From positions 546,001-610,000 of the forward strand of contig NZ_CP090003.1 in the NCBI RefSeq assembly GCF_021390195.1: DNA of 64,000 nt, in the 5' to 3' direction. Below are positions 6,821-15,752 of the stretch, one piece after another. A model generated the notes under the pieces. That model was not told the DNA's origin. It did not search any database and saw nothing but the letters and a program-made list of their open reading frames with translations. Both the position numbers and the translations under genes were made by a program. The number at the start of each line of letters is the position of its first letter. Positions within the stretch are counted from its first letter, which is position 1. Origin of the DNA: Flagellimonas sp. CMM7 (lineage in GTDB: Bacteria; Bacteroidota; Bacteroidia; Flavobacteriales; Flavobacteriaceae).

Positions 6821-9375
6821 TAAATTCTTCAATAAAGCGATCCAGAGCCGGATGGAAATGGCTTTTAAAAATGGCTTGGCGCGACAGCAAGGCTAGTGGC
6901 AGTCGTCTCCTGCTGTTTATGGCTTCCATTATTTTAGGTATCGCTGCGGTGGTTTCCATTCAGTCCTTTAGTGAGAACTTGGAAGAAAATATCGCCATTC
7001 AATCCAAGTCCTTGATGGGTGCTGATTTTGTCATTGATAGCAACCAACCTCCTAATGAAAGGGTATTGGCCATTATCGATTCTCTTGGAGGGGCTGATGG
7101 ACGTTCCGTTGGTTTTCCTTCGATGGCGGTTTTTCCAAAAAGCGGAGACGCCAAATTGGTTGGCGTACGAGGTATTGAAGGTGGATATCCGTTTTACGGC
7201 GAACTGGAAACCAAACCTGAAGCTGCAGCACAAACCTACCAAGATTCAGGTGGTGCTCTTGTAGATGCAACGCTCATGATGCAATATGGAGTACAAATAG
7301 GTGATTCTATCAAATTGGGCAATACAGTGTTTCCCATTATGGGCACTTTGATTTCGGCTCCTGGAACCTCTGGCATAGGGGCTTCGGTGGCTCCCCCTGT
7401 TATAATTCCTTATAAAACTGTAGATGGAACAGGACTTATACAAGTAGGAAGCCGAATCGGATATGACTATTATTTTGTTGCTGAACCTGAACAAGATTTG
7501 GTAGTGTTGGACAAGGTGGTCGATCCCCAACTCGATGTCGAAAATGCAGATTTGGATACACACATCAGTACCGCTGAACAGCTCGGGAGAAGCTATGACA
7601 ATTTCGGGAAATTTCTCAACCTTATTGCTTTTATAGCGCTGCTTTTGGGTTGTGTAGGTGTTGCCAGTTCGGTACATATCTATATAAAGGAAAAATTAAG
7701 TTCAGTAGCAGTATTGAAATGTATCGGGGCAACCCGAAGGCAAACTTTTTTGATTTATATGTTACAAATTGCAGGTATGGGTCTACTCGGAGGCATTCTT
7801 GGGGTTCTGGGTGGATTGCTCCTACAGCAATCCTTTCCTTTGTTGTTGGAAGGATTCTTGCCGTTTGAAGTCCAGATTTCCCTTGTACCCGACGCAATTT
7901 GGTCGGGACTGGTATTGGGTGTATTGTTATCTGTATTATTTGCCTTAATGCCTTTGTTGAACACATGGTTTGTTTCGCCCTTACAGGTATTGCGGGTCGA
8001 GGAGAACGGATATCAAAAATCGAGAAAGGCCCAGTTTTTGGTCTTATCCGGTATTATTCTGTTTATTTTTTCCTTCTCCTTTTGGTTATTGGGCAGTGTT
8101 CGATATGCGCTCTATTTCGTTCTTGGTATCTTGGTGGTCTTTGCTCTTTTGGGAGGGGTCGCAACACTTTTTATGCGAATCATCAAAAAATATTTTCCAA
8201 CGTCTTGGGGGTTTACTTCGAGACAGAGCCTTTTGAACCTATACCGTCCCAACAACCAGACCACCGTGCTGATTTTGGCCATTGGCGTGGGCACCTTTTT
8301 GATAAGTACGCTCTATTTCACCAAAGATATTTTATTGGCCCAAGTTTCCTTGGAAGCTTCGGAGGACACTCCAAATCTCATTTTAATGGACGTGCAAACT
8401 GACGAAAAACTTGCTGCGGCCAATAGCATCGAAGCCTCCGGACTTGATGTATTGAACAATATTCCCATCATTACCATGCGGATGCATCAAATCAAAGACC
8501 GCCCTGTACGTGAACTTATTCTTGATTCCACCGCCACCCAAAATCGATGGGTTTTGTTTCATGAATTTAGGGTTACCTATCGCGATTCGTTGGTGGCCTC
8601 AGAACGAACAGTAGAAGGTACTTGGCCACTTGAACGGGAAGGCAGCGGTATTATTCCCATTTCGATGTCCGATAATGTAGCAGCCGATGCCCAGGTCAAG
8701 GTAGGGGATACCCTTGTGTTTAATGTGCAGGGTGTATTAATGGAAACCCAAGTGGCCCATCTTCGTGAGGTGGATTGGGCCCGAATGCAGATTAACTTTT
8801 CGATTCTGTTCCCTTCGGGAGTATTGGAGGAAGCGCCTCAGTTTCATGTGTTGACAACCAAAGCCCCAGATGCGGCTAAATCGGCCGCATTGCAACGTGA
8901 CCTCGTTCGAAAATTTCCAACGGTATCTATTATCGATTTACGACAAATACTTCTGGTTATAGAAGATATTTTGAACAAAATAGCTTGGGTAATCAACTTT
9001 ATGGCTTTCTTCAGTATTCTTACTGGGATTATTGTGCTTATTGGATCGGTACGAACAAGCAAATATCAAAGGATAAAAGAAAATGTGCTTTTGCGAACTT
9101 TAGGTGCCAAAAGCAAGCAAATACTTGGTATTACAGCACTTGAATATCTTTATTTAGGGTTATTGGGCGGAGGTATCGGTATTGTCTTGTCATTATTGGG
9201 GAGTCTCTTGTTGGCACAATTTGTTTTTGAGGTTAGTTTTGTGCCTTCCGCAGTTCCTTTTCTAGTGGTTCTACCGAGTATTATGGCCTTGGTACTTTTG
9301 ATAGGTTTGTTGAACAGCAAAAGTGTGCTGCAAAGTCCTCCATTGGAAGTGCTTCGAAAAGAAGGGGCTAATTAG
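6817..9375 (+). CDS. ybbP: ABC transporter permease, YbbP type (FtsX superfamily)
   Basis: 852 aa membrane protein starting at GTG 6817 inside the end of ybbA. N-terminal helix at about 30-50, a large periplasmic domain to about 265, a first FtsX block of 4 helices (about 265-420), two central helices, another periplasmic domain, and a second FtsX block at the C-terminus (about 715-845). The duplicated FtsX arrangement and about 10 membrane helices match YbbP. FtsX motifs are visible (LKCIGATRRQTFLIYMLQ; LRTLGAKSKQILGITALE). Probably a mechanotransmission-type exporter or lipid/lipoprotein mover; substrate unknown. Confidence 0.92.
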   Translation: MINSSIKRSRAGWKWLLKMAWRDSKASGSRLLLFMASIILGIAAVVSIQSFSENLEENIAIQSKSLMGADFVIDSNQPPNERVLAIIDSLGGADGRSVGFPSMAVFPKSGDAKLVGVRGIEGGYPFYGELETKPEAAAQTYQDSGGALVDATLMMQYGVQIGDSIKLGNTVFPIMGTLISAPGTSGIGASVAPPVIIPYKTVDGTGLIQVGSRIGYDYYFVAEPEQDLVVLDKVVDPQLDVENADLDTHISTAEQLGRSYDNFGKFLNLIAFIALLLGCVGVASSVHIYIKEKLSSVAVLKCIGATRRQTFLIYMLQIAGMGLLGGILGVLGGLLLQQSFPLLLEGFLPFEVQISLVPDAIWSGLVLGVLLSVLFALMPLLNTWFVSPLQVLRVEENGYQKSRKAQFLVLSGIILFIFSFSFWLLGSVRYALYFVLGILVVFALLGGVATLFMRIIKKYFPTSWGFTSRQSLLNLYRPNNQTTVLILAIGVGTFLISTLYFTKDILLAQVSLEASEDTPNLILMDVQTDEKLAAANSIEASGLDVLNNIPIITMRMHQIKDRPVRELILDSTATQNRWVLFHEFRVTYRDSLVASERTVEGTWPLEREGSGIIPISMSDNVAADAQVKVGDTLVFNVQGVLMETQVAHLREVDWARMQINFSILFPSGVLEEAPQFHVLTTKAPDAAKSAALQRDLVRKFPTVSIIDLRQILLVIEDILNKIAWVINFMAFFSILTGIIVLIGSVRTSKYQRIKENVLLRTLGAKSKQILGITALEYLYLGLLGGGIGIVLSLLGSLLLAQFVFEVSFVPSAVPFLVVLPSIMALVLLIGLLNSKSVLQSPPLEVLRKEGAN

Positions 9376-9746
9376 GGAAACAATGGAGTAAGGCCCGTTT
9401 CTTGCCTGAGAATTTTGTGGTAAGAAATCTCGTGAAGCACATAAGTTTTATTATGGAATTACTTTTCCTTCCTTTATTTGAACTTTGATTTAAAAAGTGT
9501 ATTTCTAGTAGTTCCATAAAACGAGCTTTTATATGACATATAATACTGTGTCGTGTTTTGTAATTGTAAACTTAAATAAGTGCTTGATAATGTGTATTTA
9601 GGCAAATAAAGATTGGTCGTTTTTAGGTTTTTAACCATTACAATAGAAAGAGCTTTTCAAGTTACAGTTAATAGGATTTTTTACGCCATGTTACGCTAGT
9701 AGATAATCATTCCATAAATCGTTATTTTTAAAGGATAATTATTAAT
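9376..9746. other. intergenic region, nothing recognised
   Basis: 371 AT-rich bases between ybbP and the AraC regulator. I see no open frame with family resemblance, no tRNA, no strong stem-loop with a T-run and no repeat of neighbouring sequences. It probably holds the promoter of the downstream regulator. Confidence 0.5.
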
Positions 9747-10898
9747 ATGGCCATATATTCTATAGCTGAAGTTCTTAATGTTCTCACTACGTTTTTAAGC
9801 CTATTTTTCGCGTTCTATTTAATTTTCTCCATATCCAAGAGCAGATTATCAAACCTTCTTATTTCGTTTTTTTTAATTGTTAGCGCCATAGATTCGGGAT
9901 CTGTTTTAAGTCGTCAATTTGTTTATCCATATTATCCCGGATTTGGAATGCTTCTAAGTACATTACTTTTTTTAAGTCCACCACTACTATATCTTTATAT
10001 CCGTTCTGTGACCTGTGAAGATTTTAAATTAAAATGGAACCACCTTTGGCATTCGCTCCCATTTGTGATGGCCACCCTCTTATTAGTTCCAAGCTTTTAT
10101 TTGGTAGATTTTGACAGAAAAATACAAATGTTAATAGCAAGTGACGGTTTAATTATCGAATTGAAATTAATCTATCTTATGCTTCATGTTCAGATCACTG
10201 CATACATTATCGCATGCTACATTTTAGTTCTAAAATCGAAAAAATTACTCTTAGAAAATTATTCAAATGGGAACGTCAATTATTACAATTGGTTGATTAC
10301 GCTCATAACATTAATTGCAATTGAAATAGTTGTTTCCACATTCAAAAATATTTTTTTGCTAAATGATTTGGATGTACAATATGAATTGGCAATGACCATT
10401 ACAGGACTGTCAGCCATGCTATTCATTTGCTGGCTTGTTATTAAGGCCTTGAAAACACCCGAACTTTACGGAAGGGTAGATTCAAAACAACTTTTGGTCA
10501 AACAACTGATTGCAGGAAGTCCTAGCAAAGCAAATCTGGCAATGACGGACAAAAAAAGTATTGAAACTCTTAGCAGATTAAAAAGTTATATGAAAACTGA
10601 AGCGCCCTATCTTGAATCTTCGTTAAGCATATATGATCTTTCGCAACAATTGAATGTGCCATCAAAAGAACTTTCGGTTCTAATCAATCATAACCTGAAT
10701 CAGCATTTTTTTGATTTTGTGAACGAATATCGCATCAAAAAAGCAATTGAAATATTAGCAGATGCCTCTAAAAACGATCTCACTATACTTGAAATACTAT
10801 ATGAAGTTGGATTTAACTCAAAATCTTCTTTCAATACAGCTTTTAAAAAATATACCAAACTAACCCCTACCCAATATCGAAGACAGTATACTAAATAG
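9747..10898 (+). CDS. AraC-family regulator with 7-TM N-terminal sensor
   Basis: 383 aa. The first ~235 residues form about seven hydrophobic helices (for example VLTTFLSLFFAFYLIFSI and LLSTLLFLSPPLLYLYI), as in the membrane-bound AraC regulators common in Flavobacteriia. The C-terminus (about 275-383) has the two HTH motifs, with LSIYDLSQQLNVPSKELSVL as the first and LTILEILYEVGFNSKSSFN plus KKYTKLTPTQYRRQY as the signature second. Ligand and targets unknown. A strong terminator follows, so it is transcribed alone or ends its unit. Confidence 0.9.
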   Translation: MAIYSIAEVLNVLTTFLSLFFAFYLIFSISKSRLSNLLISFFLIVSAIDSGSVLSRQFVYPYYPGFGMLLSTLLFLSPPLLYLYIRSVTCEDFKLKWNHLWHSLPFVMATLLLVPSFYLVDFDRKIQMLIASDGLIIELKLIYLMLHVQITAYIIACYILVLKSKKLLLENYSNGNVNYYNWLITLITLIAIEIVVSTFKNIFLLNDLDVQYELAMTITGLSAMLFICWLVIKALKTPELYGRVDSKQLLVKQLIAGSPSKANLAMTDKKSIETLSRLKSYMKTEAPYLESSLSIYDLSQQLNVPSKELSVLINHNLNQHFFDFVNEYRIKKAIEILADASKNDLTILEILYEVGFNSKSSFNTAFKKYTKLTPTQYRRQYTK

Positions 10899-10931
10899 AG
10901 TTTGAGACAAAAGTTATATCTCTAAAAATTC

Positions 10932-10967
10932 AAAAGTCGAACCAATTAATTGGTTCGACTTTTTTTA
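10932..10967. terminator. strong palindromic (bidirectional) terminator
   Basis: A perfect 16-bp inverted repeat: arm AAAAGTCGAACCAATT at 10932-10947 and its complement at 10948-10963, followed by a run of T to 10967. The A-run on the left makes it potentially active in both directions. It closes the AraC gene. Confidence 0.9.
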
Positions 10968-11046
10968 TTCGGTCGATTTTGACATAGATATAAGTCACCT
11001 TTATCCAATCACTGATAAGCCATCCATAGAGAAAAAAATACATAAA

Positions 11047-11901
11047 ATGACAGCTAGTAAAAAAAAGCCAATTCTTTACAAATACTTCGCTCTTACTTTT
11101 ATAATTTCTTGGAGTCTTTGGTCTCCCTTTTATTTCTCACAAGAAATTAGCGAATTTTGGGTATTGCCAGGGGCCTGGGGTCCAACTATTGCGGCTCTAA
11201 TCCTAACCTACCTTAATCGCGGTAAAGCAGGTATTGCAGAACTATTAAGAAAACTTCTTAAATGGAAAGCATCTTTTAAATACTATATTTTTTCCATTTT
11301 TGGTGTCTTACTGATTGGTATTATTACAGTATTAATCCATAAAACAACTGGCGGAGAATTCCCTGATTCCAAGATTGTTTTAGAGGGTATGGGCTTATCA
11401 GAAGGACAAATAGGTTTGGCTATAATGTTGTCACCCATTTTCTTTTTAATTAACACCCTTTTAGGTGGGCCAATAGCCGAAGAATTGGGATGGAGAGGTT
11501 ATGCACAGGAAATGATGCAGAGAAAATTCACTCCCAATATTTCCGGTCTACTTATTGGTTTTTTGTGGAGTATTTGGCATCTGCCATTGATAGTATTCCT
11601 TCCCAAGGCAGTTGGCCATATGCCAGTTTTGGCCTATATACCATTAATGACCGCTATGGGAGTGATTTTTTCGTGGCTATACAACAGGACTAAGGGAAGT
11701 GTTCTATTCGCAATATTACTTCATGGCGGGATGAACTTTACCCATGGTTTTCTTGGATCGAATGCTTTAAGTGACAGTAATTTTCTCATGATTCAAGTGA
11801 CGCTTATAGTTGTTGTGGCAATACTATTATCTCAATGGAATAAAACAAAGTTCAGTAGTGGTCAAAAAAAAACTATCACAGGAAGTATTGCTGAGATTTA
11901 A
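11047..11901 (+). CDS. CPBP family intramembrane metalloprotease
   Basis: 284 aa integral membrane protein of about eight helices. It has the three CPBP (Abi/CAAX) motifs: EELGWRGY (EExxxR), FLWSIWHLPL (FxxxH) and LLHGGMNFTHG (HxxxN/B). These supply the Glu and His residues of the presumed metal site, so the enzyme looks intact. In bacteria such proteins are linked to bacteriocin immunity or membrane-protein processing, but the substrate here is unknown. It stands alone after the AraC terminator. Confidence 0.92.
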   Translation: MTASKKKPILYKYFALTFIISWSLWSPFYFSQEISEFWVLPGAWGPTIAALILTYLNRGKAGIAELLRKLLKWKASFKYYIFSIFGVLLIGIITVLIHKTTGGEFPDSKIVLEGMGLSEGQIGLAIMLSPIFFLINTLLGGPIAEELGWRGYAQEMMQRKFTPNISGLLIGFLWSIWHLPLIVFLPKAVGHMPVLAYIPLMTAMGVIFSWLYNRTKGSVLFAILLHGGMNFTHGFLGSNALSDSNFLMIQVTLIVVVAILLSQWNKTKFSSGQKKTITGSIAEI

Positions 11902-12066
11902 TTGTTTTCATGATAGGAAATCCATAGTTTGTGAAATAATTGAAAGGCATATGTGATCCGTCAGCGTCGGCAAGACTCTTTAGTCTATCGTGTTTAGAAG
12001 TATTTTTTGATACTTGTTTTTCAAGTTTTTGGTTATGATAAACCATTGGTTTAGTTAATTTTAGTT

Positions 12067-12111
12067 GTAATTACTGATCACACAATTTTGTGGTCAGCAA
12101 TTACTGTTTTT
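12067..12111 (+). terminator. long hairpin, probable terminator
   Basis: Outer arms GTAATT (12067-12072) and AATTAC (12099-12104) enclose inner arms CTGATCACA (12074-12082) and TGTGGTCAG (12089-12097, one G-T pair), with a single internal mismatch. The stem is followed by TGTTTTT. It ends 60 bases upstream of the nos-type operator box and would shield that promoter from upstream transcription. It lies 165 bases after the CPBP gene, so it could also be the 3' end of an unknown small RNA. Confidence 0.5.
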
Positions 12112-12171
12112 AAAAAATTATAGCCAAAGAATGACTTGTTTACACAAAACATTTCCAACTAAAAAAATAGA

Positions 12172-12237
12172 AAAAGACATTTTTATCTTAATTCTGATAA
12201 TTATCATGTTTTCCCAATAGCAGTGACGTTATTTTTG
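12172..12237 (+). promoter_or_regulatory. nos-locus promoter 1: 16-bp box, FNR/DNR-type dyad, -7 box
   Basis: Three elements seen: AAAAGACATTTTTATC (12172-12187), a palindrome TGATAATTATCA (12195-12206) extended by TGTT, and TATTTTTG (12230-12237), which fits the Bacteroidota -7 consensus TAnnTTTG. The palindrome is a perfect TGAT-N4-ATCA core as in FNR/DNR sites. Its centre falls near -41 if transcription starts about 4 bases after the -7 box. No -33 TTG box is visible at the usual distance, as expected for an activator-dependent promoter. The same three elements with the same spacing occur at 16216-16281. The GTG start at 12242 would then give a nearly leaderless mRNA. Confidence 0.75.
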
Positions 12238-12241
12238 AACT

Positions 12242-12619
12242 GTGAAAAATATCGCAATCATACTGTTCTCACTGTCTATATTGGCCAAACCCCTATACCC
12301 TATTGCCGAGTACATTGTAAACTATGATTACATTGTAAACAATCTTTGTGAAAACAAAGATAAACCTGTGCTGAATTGCGATGGGAAATGTTATCTCTCC
12401 AAATTGATTGCCAAAGAATCCAAGGAAAGTGAAAAAAACCCTTTCGGAGAAAAACAATCCCAAACCGAAGTTCAACATATTTTCTACTACAAATTGTCTT
12501 CCCAAATTGATTTTGTAGGAGATTTGTCCCAAAGCTCAAAAGACAATTTCAAAATTGTACCATTATTGATTTCAACTCCATTTGTTTCAGAGATTTCTGA
12601 ACCGCCAGAAGTGTCTTAA
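12242..12619 (+). CDS. small exported Cys-motif protein of the copper/nos locus
   Basis: 125 aa, start GTG at 12242 directly after the promoter. The N-terminus (IAIILFSLSILAKPLYPIAEYIV) is a signal peptide or anchor. The core is NNLCENKDKPVLNCDGKCYL, with three cysteines in the pattern C-x9-C-x3-C; the CxGKCYL-type motif recurs in small uncharacterised Bacteroidota proteins, often beside TonB receptors. The rest is a hydrophilic linker with no domain. It is the first gene before the NosA/OprC-like receptor, so a copper-binding or copper-stress role is a reasonable inference, not shown. Confidence 0.72.
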   Translation: MKNIAIILFSLSILAKPLYPIAEYIVNYDYIVNNLCENKDKPVLNCDGKCYLSKLIAKESKESEKNPFGEKQSQTEVQHIFYYKLSSQIDFVGDLSQSSKDNFKIVPLLISTPFVSEISEPPEVS

Positions 12620-12716
12620 TTCAACTTTTTGTACTTGCTTTTTCTATTTGGATGATTTTCTCATCCGAGGAGCGCTAGTACCCTTCACCTTTTGAATTAG
12701 TTTAAAATACAATCTT

Positions 12717-14786
12717 ATGAAAACCGAATATAGCATTGGGTTTCGCCATTCTATTATTGGTACCGTAAAAAACAAAAGCTTGGCCATTGCAGTTCTTTTG
12801 ACCATGATGTTTCATGGACAAAGTACCGCCCAAGAACCAAAAGCAGACTTACTTATAGATTCCATACTGCCTGTACACCTAGAGGAGGTCATTGTAATTT
12901 CTTCTTACAACAAGACATTGGAACACAAGTCTCACCACAAGCCCTTATCAACTTTAGATGAGTATCTGGAATCCTCAAAAAAAGTGAACATGATTAAAAG
13001 AGGAGCATACGCATGGGAGCCGGTCCTCAATGATATGAGCTCAGAGCGCCTATCCGTAACTATTGATGGCATGCGCATTTTTGGGGCATGTACGGACAAA
13101 ATGGACCCCATAACCTCTTATGTAGATGTTTCTAACCTTTCCGATGTCCATGTGGCATCTGGTCAACAGGGCGCGGAACAAGGAGCGACTATAGGGGGTG
13201 CTATTGATTTAAGGTTAGAGAAAAGCAACTTTACTCCCAAAGGATGGGTGGGTTCTATTGAGACCGGTGGCGAAACCAATAACGAAGCTCAAATTATAGG
13301 CGGCGAACTGAATTACTCCGATGAAGCCTTTTATGTTGACACTGATATTATTTATAGAAAGGCTGAAAATTATACAGCAGGCGGTGGTGAAGAGGTTGCA
13401 TTCTCTCAATTTGAGAAATACAATATATCCGCAAATGCAGGCTACAAAGTCTCGGATGACCAACAAATATTGGCCAGTTTTATTTATGATGAAGCTAGGG
13501 ATGTAGGCTACCCTGCCCTACCAATGGACGTCTCATTGGCAAGAGCATTTATTGGTTCCATAAGCTGGAAACAATCCAGCTTCATAGGTGATTTAAAAAA
13601 CTGGGAAACCAAATTATATGCAAATTCCATAACGCATATTATGGATGATAGCCAAAGGCCAGATGTACCTATACGAATGGATATGCCTGGATGGAGTGAT
13701 ACGTACGGCTACTATTCCCAAGCAGAACTTACACTGAACCGCCATAAGTTTTTAATGAAAGTGGATGGTTTCTATAATCGTTCCTTAGCGGAAATGACCA
13801 TGTATCCCAACAACCCCAATGAACGAGAAATGTTCATGTTAACTTGGCCAGACGTACGCACCATAAATTCTGGTTTTTATGCTGAGGACGAAATAAGCCT
13901 AAAAGAAAGTTCTTTAAAACTTTCAACAAGATTGGCAGTACAAGGTTTTAATGTGGCAGACGAATTTGGGCTTAATAGTCTTAGGATTTTTTATCCTGAG
14001 ATGCGTCAAAGACAGACTCGCTTTCTAAAAAGTGTTTCTGCAGCTTATCATAAAAAATTCAAAACACTCCATATAAACGGTGGACTATCCTATGGTGATC
14101 GCGCACCTTCTGTTTCTGAAGGTTTTGGGTTTTATCTGTTCAACAGCTTTGACAATCATGATTATATAGGTGACCCAGACCTAAAAAATGAGAAGGCCAT
14201 CGAAACCAATGTGAAGGTATCATTGCCCCTTAAAAAAATCAATATAGGACTTGAGGCCAATTACTTTCATACCATGGATTTTATCATTGGAGAGGTAAAT
14301 CCAGATTTGAGTGTCATGACCATTGGCGCCCAGGGGGTCAAAGTTTATAGGAACTTGGAGTATGCTAACCTATACAACATTTCTTTGGACACCAAATATG
14401 AAGTTACCCCAGAATTCCTTTGGACAGGACTAATATCCTACCATAGAGGAACTGACCAAGATGGGCGAAATCTGCCCTTTATAAGTCCAATTGCCTATAA
14501 CTCGATGGTGCAATACACTACTGGAAGTTTTTCTGGTTCTCTGACGATGCGCGGAGCAGCAGACCAAGTAAATTTCAATCCAATTTTTGGGGAAGATCGC
14601 AGCAATGCCTACACGGTTTTTTCAATGGCATTGGGCAAATCGTTCCCTGTAAATAATGATACTGTTTATGTAAAGGCAGGAGTTGAAAATATTTTTGACG
14701 AATTCTATTCCACCTATACAGATTGGAACAATATACCGCGTATGGGGCGCAATTTTTTTATGACCGTTTCTTATGCAATCAATTAA
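12717..14786 (+). CDS. nosA: TonB-dependent copper receptor, NosA/OprC type
   Basis: 689 aa outer-membrane receptor. Signal peptide about 1-38 (ends STAQ), plug domain about 55-170 and a beta-barrel to the terminal aromatic-containing strand (FFMTVSYAIN). The plug carries GMRIFGACTDKMDPITSYV: C125 and M129 form the CxxxM copper site known from Pseudomonas OprC, and the following MDP-x-T is also conserved in NosA/OprC. This is much more diagnostic than the TonB fold alone. It probably imports copper needed for the CuA and CuZ sites of NosZ. It is co-oriented with the Cys protein upstream and the lipoprotein downstream. Confidence 0.88.
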   Translation: MKTEYSIGFRHSIIGTVKNKSLAIAVLLTMMFHGQSTAQEPKADLLIDSILPVHLEEVIVISSYNKTLEHKSHHKPLSTLDEYLESSKKVNMIKRGAYAWEPVLNDMSSERLSVTIDGMRIFGACTDKMDPITSYVDVSNLSDVHVASGQQGAEQGATIGGAIDLRLEKSNFTPKGWVGSIETGGETNNEAQIIGGELNYSDEAFYVDTDIIYRKAENYTAGGGEEVAFSQFEKYNISANAGYKVSDDQQILASFIYDEARDVGYPALPMDVSLARAFIGSISWKQSSFIGDLKNWETKLYANSITHIMDDSQRPDVPIRMDMPGWSDTYGYYSQAELTLNRHKFLMKVDGFYNRSLAEMTMYPNNPNEREMFMLTWPDVRTINSGFYAEDEISLKESSLKLSTRLAVQGFNVADEFGLNSLRIFYPEMRQRQTRFLKSVSAAYHKKFKTLHINGGLSYGDRAPSVSEGFGFYLFNSFDNHDYIGDPDLKNEKAIETNVKVSLPLKKINIGLEANYFHTMDFIIGEVNPDLSVMTIGAQGVKVYRNLEYANLYNISLDTKYEVTPEFLWTGLISYHRGTDQDGRNLPFISPIAYNSMVQYTTGSFSGSLTMRGAADQVNFNPIFGEDRSNAYTVFSMALGKSFPVNNDTVYVKAGVENIFDEFYSTYTDWNNIPRMGRNFFMTVSYAIN

Positions 14787-14824
14787 AATCAAAAACAATA
14801 ATCATACTTTAAATTATAATAGAA

Positions 14825-15682
14825 ATGAAAACAATTAAATATTTCTTTGTCGCACTAATGCTTTCAATGGCTTTTAGCTCATGTTCAGATAATAATAATG
14901 ATGATTCAATTATAATATCAGAAAATCCGTTGGAAGATTTTAACATGTTAACCAGTTTTAAGGCCAACAATCATAGTGTTGAGATTTATTCTGAACAACA
15001 ACAGTTTTCCGTAGGGTATAACGAACTCTTCTTCCGAATTAAGGACGATGTTTCTGATAGCTATATCACAAATGCCGATGTTTCTTGGAAACCCATAATG
15101 CACATGACCTCAATGATGCACTCTTGTCCAAATTCCGCAGTATCAAAAACCAAAGATGGCTCAGTTTATACAGGTTATACTGTATTTCAGATGCCTGGAA
15201 ATGCTGATGAGTATTGGGAGCTTACCATAGAATATACAGTTGAAGGACAAACTTACAATGCAACAGAACGTATAGAAGTCAATGCCCCCGCAGATGGTAA
15301 AAAGACAGTAAACGTATTCATGGGAAGTGATGATACAAGATATGTTTTGGCCATGATGCCCATGACTCCAGAAGTTGCGGTCAATGATTTTTCGGCCATG
15401 CTCTTCAAAATGGAAAACATGATGTCATTCCCAGCTGTGGAAAATTACAAAGTGCATATTGATCCAAGAATGCCTGGCATGGGCAACCATAGTTCACCAA
15501 ATAATGAAGACCTCACCTTTGACACATCTTCAAATACATACATGGGAAAATTGTCATTAACCATGACTGGGTACTGGAAAATAAACCTGAAAGTAGAAAA
15601 TGAAACTGAAGAGATTTTAAAAGGTGAAGATATTACAGAAGAAAATGAAAGCAGTAGTCTGTTTTTTGAGATAGAGTTTTAA
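14825..15682 (+). CDS. Met/His-rich lipoprotein, putative copper-binding (YtkA-like)
   Basis: 285 aa. Lipoprotein signal FFVALMLSMAFSSCSD (lipobox Cys at about 20). Two similar beta-sandwich-like halves are suggested: the first with VSWKPIMHMTSMMHSCPNSAV, the second with AMLFKMENMMSFPAVENY and PRMPGMGNHSSPNNED. Met and His clusters of this kind resemble Cu(I)/Cu(II) sites of YtkA/PCuAC-like periplasmic proteins; I infer the domain from motif style, not from a search. It follows the copper receptor by 38 bases and precedes a terminator. Likely a periplasmic or surface copper carrier. Confidence 0.7.
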   Translation: MKTIKYFFVALMLSMAFSSCSDNNNDDSIIISENPLEDFNMLTSFKANNHSVEIYSEQQQFSVGYNELFFRIKDDVSDSYITNADVSWKPIMHMTSMMHSCPNSAVSKTKDGSVYTGYTVFQMPGNADEYWELTIEYTVEGQTYNATERIEVNAPADGKKTVNVFMGSDDTRYVLAMMPMTPEVAVNDFSAMLFKMENMMSFPAVENYKVHIDPRMPGMGNHSSPNNEDLTFDTSSNTYMGKLSLTMTGYWKINLKVENETEEILKGEDITEENESSSLFFEIEF

Positions 15683-15710
15683 AATATAGTTCCGTTTTAT
15701 TGTTTGTTTT

Positions 15711-15742
15711 AAAAAGGCCATCCCACAAAGGATGGTCTTTTT
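15711..15742. terminator. bidirectional terminator between convergent genes
   Basis: Arms AAAAAGGCCATCC (15711-15723) and GGATGGTCTTTTT (15730-15742), with one G-T pair and loop CACAAA. A-run on one side and T-run on the other let it serve both the lipoprotein gene (+) and the Rrf2 gene (-). Confidence 0.88.
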
Positions 15743-15752
15743 GCATGCAAAA

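Larger units (their letters stand above)
11902..12241. other. intergenic region before the nos/copper locus
   Basis: 340 bases. The distal part holds a long hairpin (12067-12104) and the nos-type promoter (12172-12237), listed separately. The first 160 bases (for example around 11950-12000) show no frame or known RNA family that I recognise. Confidence 0.5.

Noticed and set aside
7899..8402. 167-codon plus-strand frame inside ybbP
   Set aside because: It is in a shifted frame within a clearly coding ABC permease and has no domain.
12620..12716. Small hairpin GGATGA/TCATCC before the copper receptor
   Set aside because: Short 6-bp stem (12649-12665) without a T-run; does not meet the standard of a terminator or riboswitch.
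12620..12716. Cobalamin riboswitch upstream of the TonB receptor
   Set aside because: The region is too short and lacks the B12-box; the receptor has a copper motif instead.
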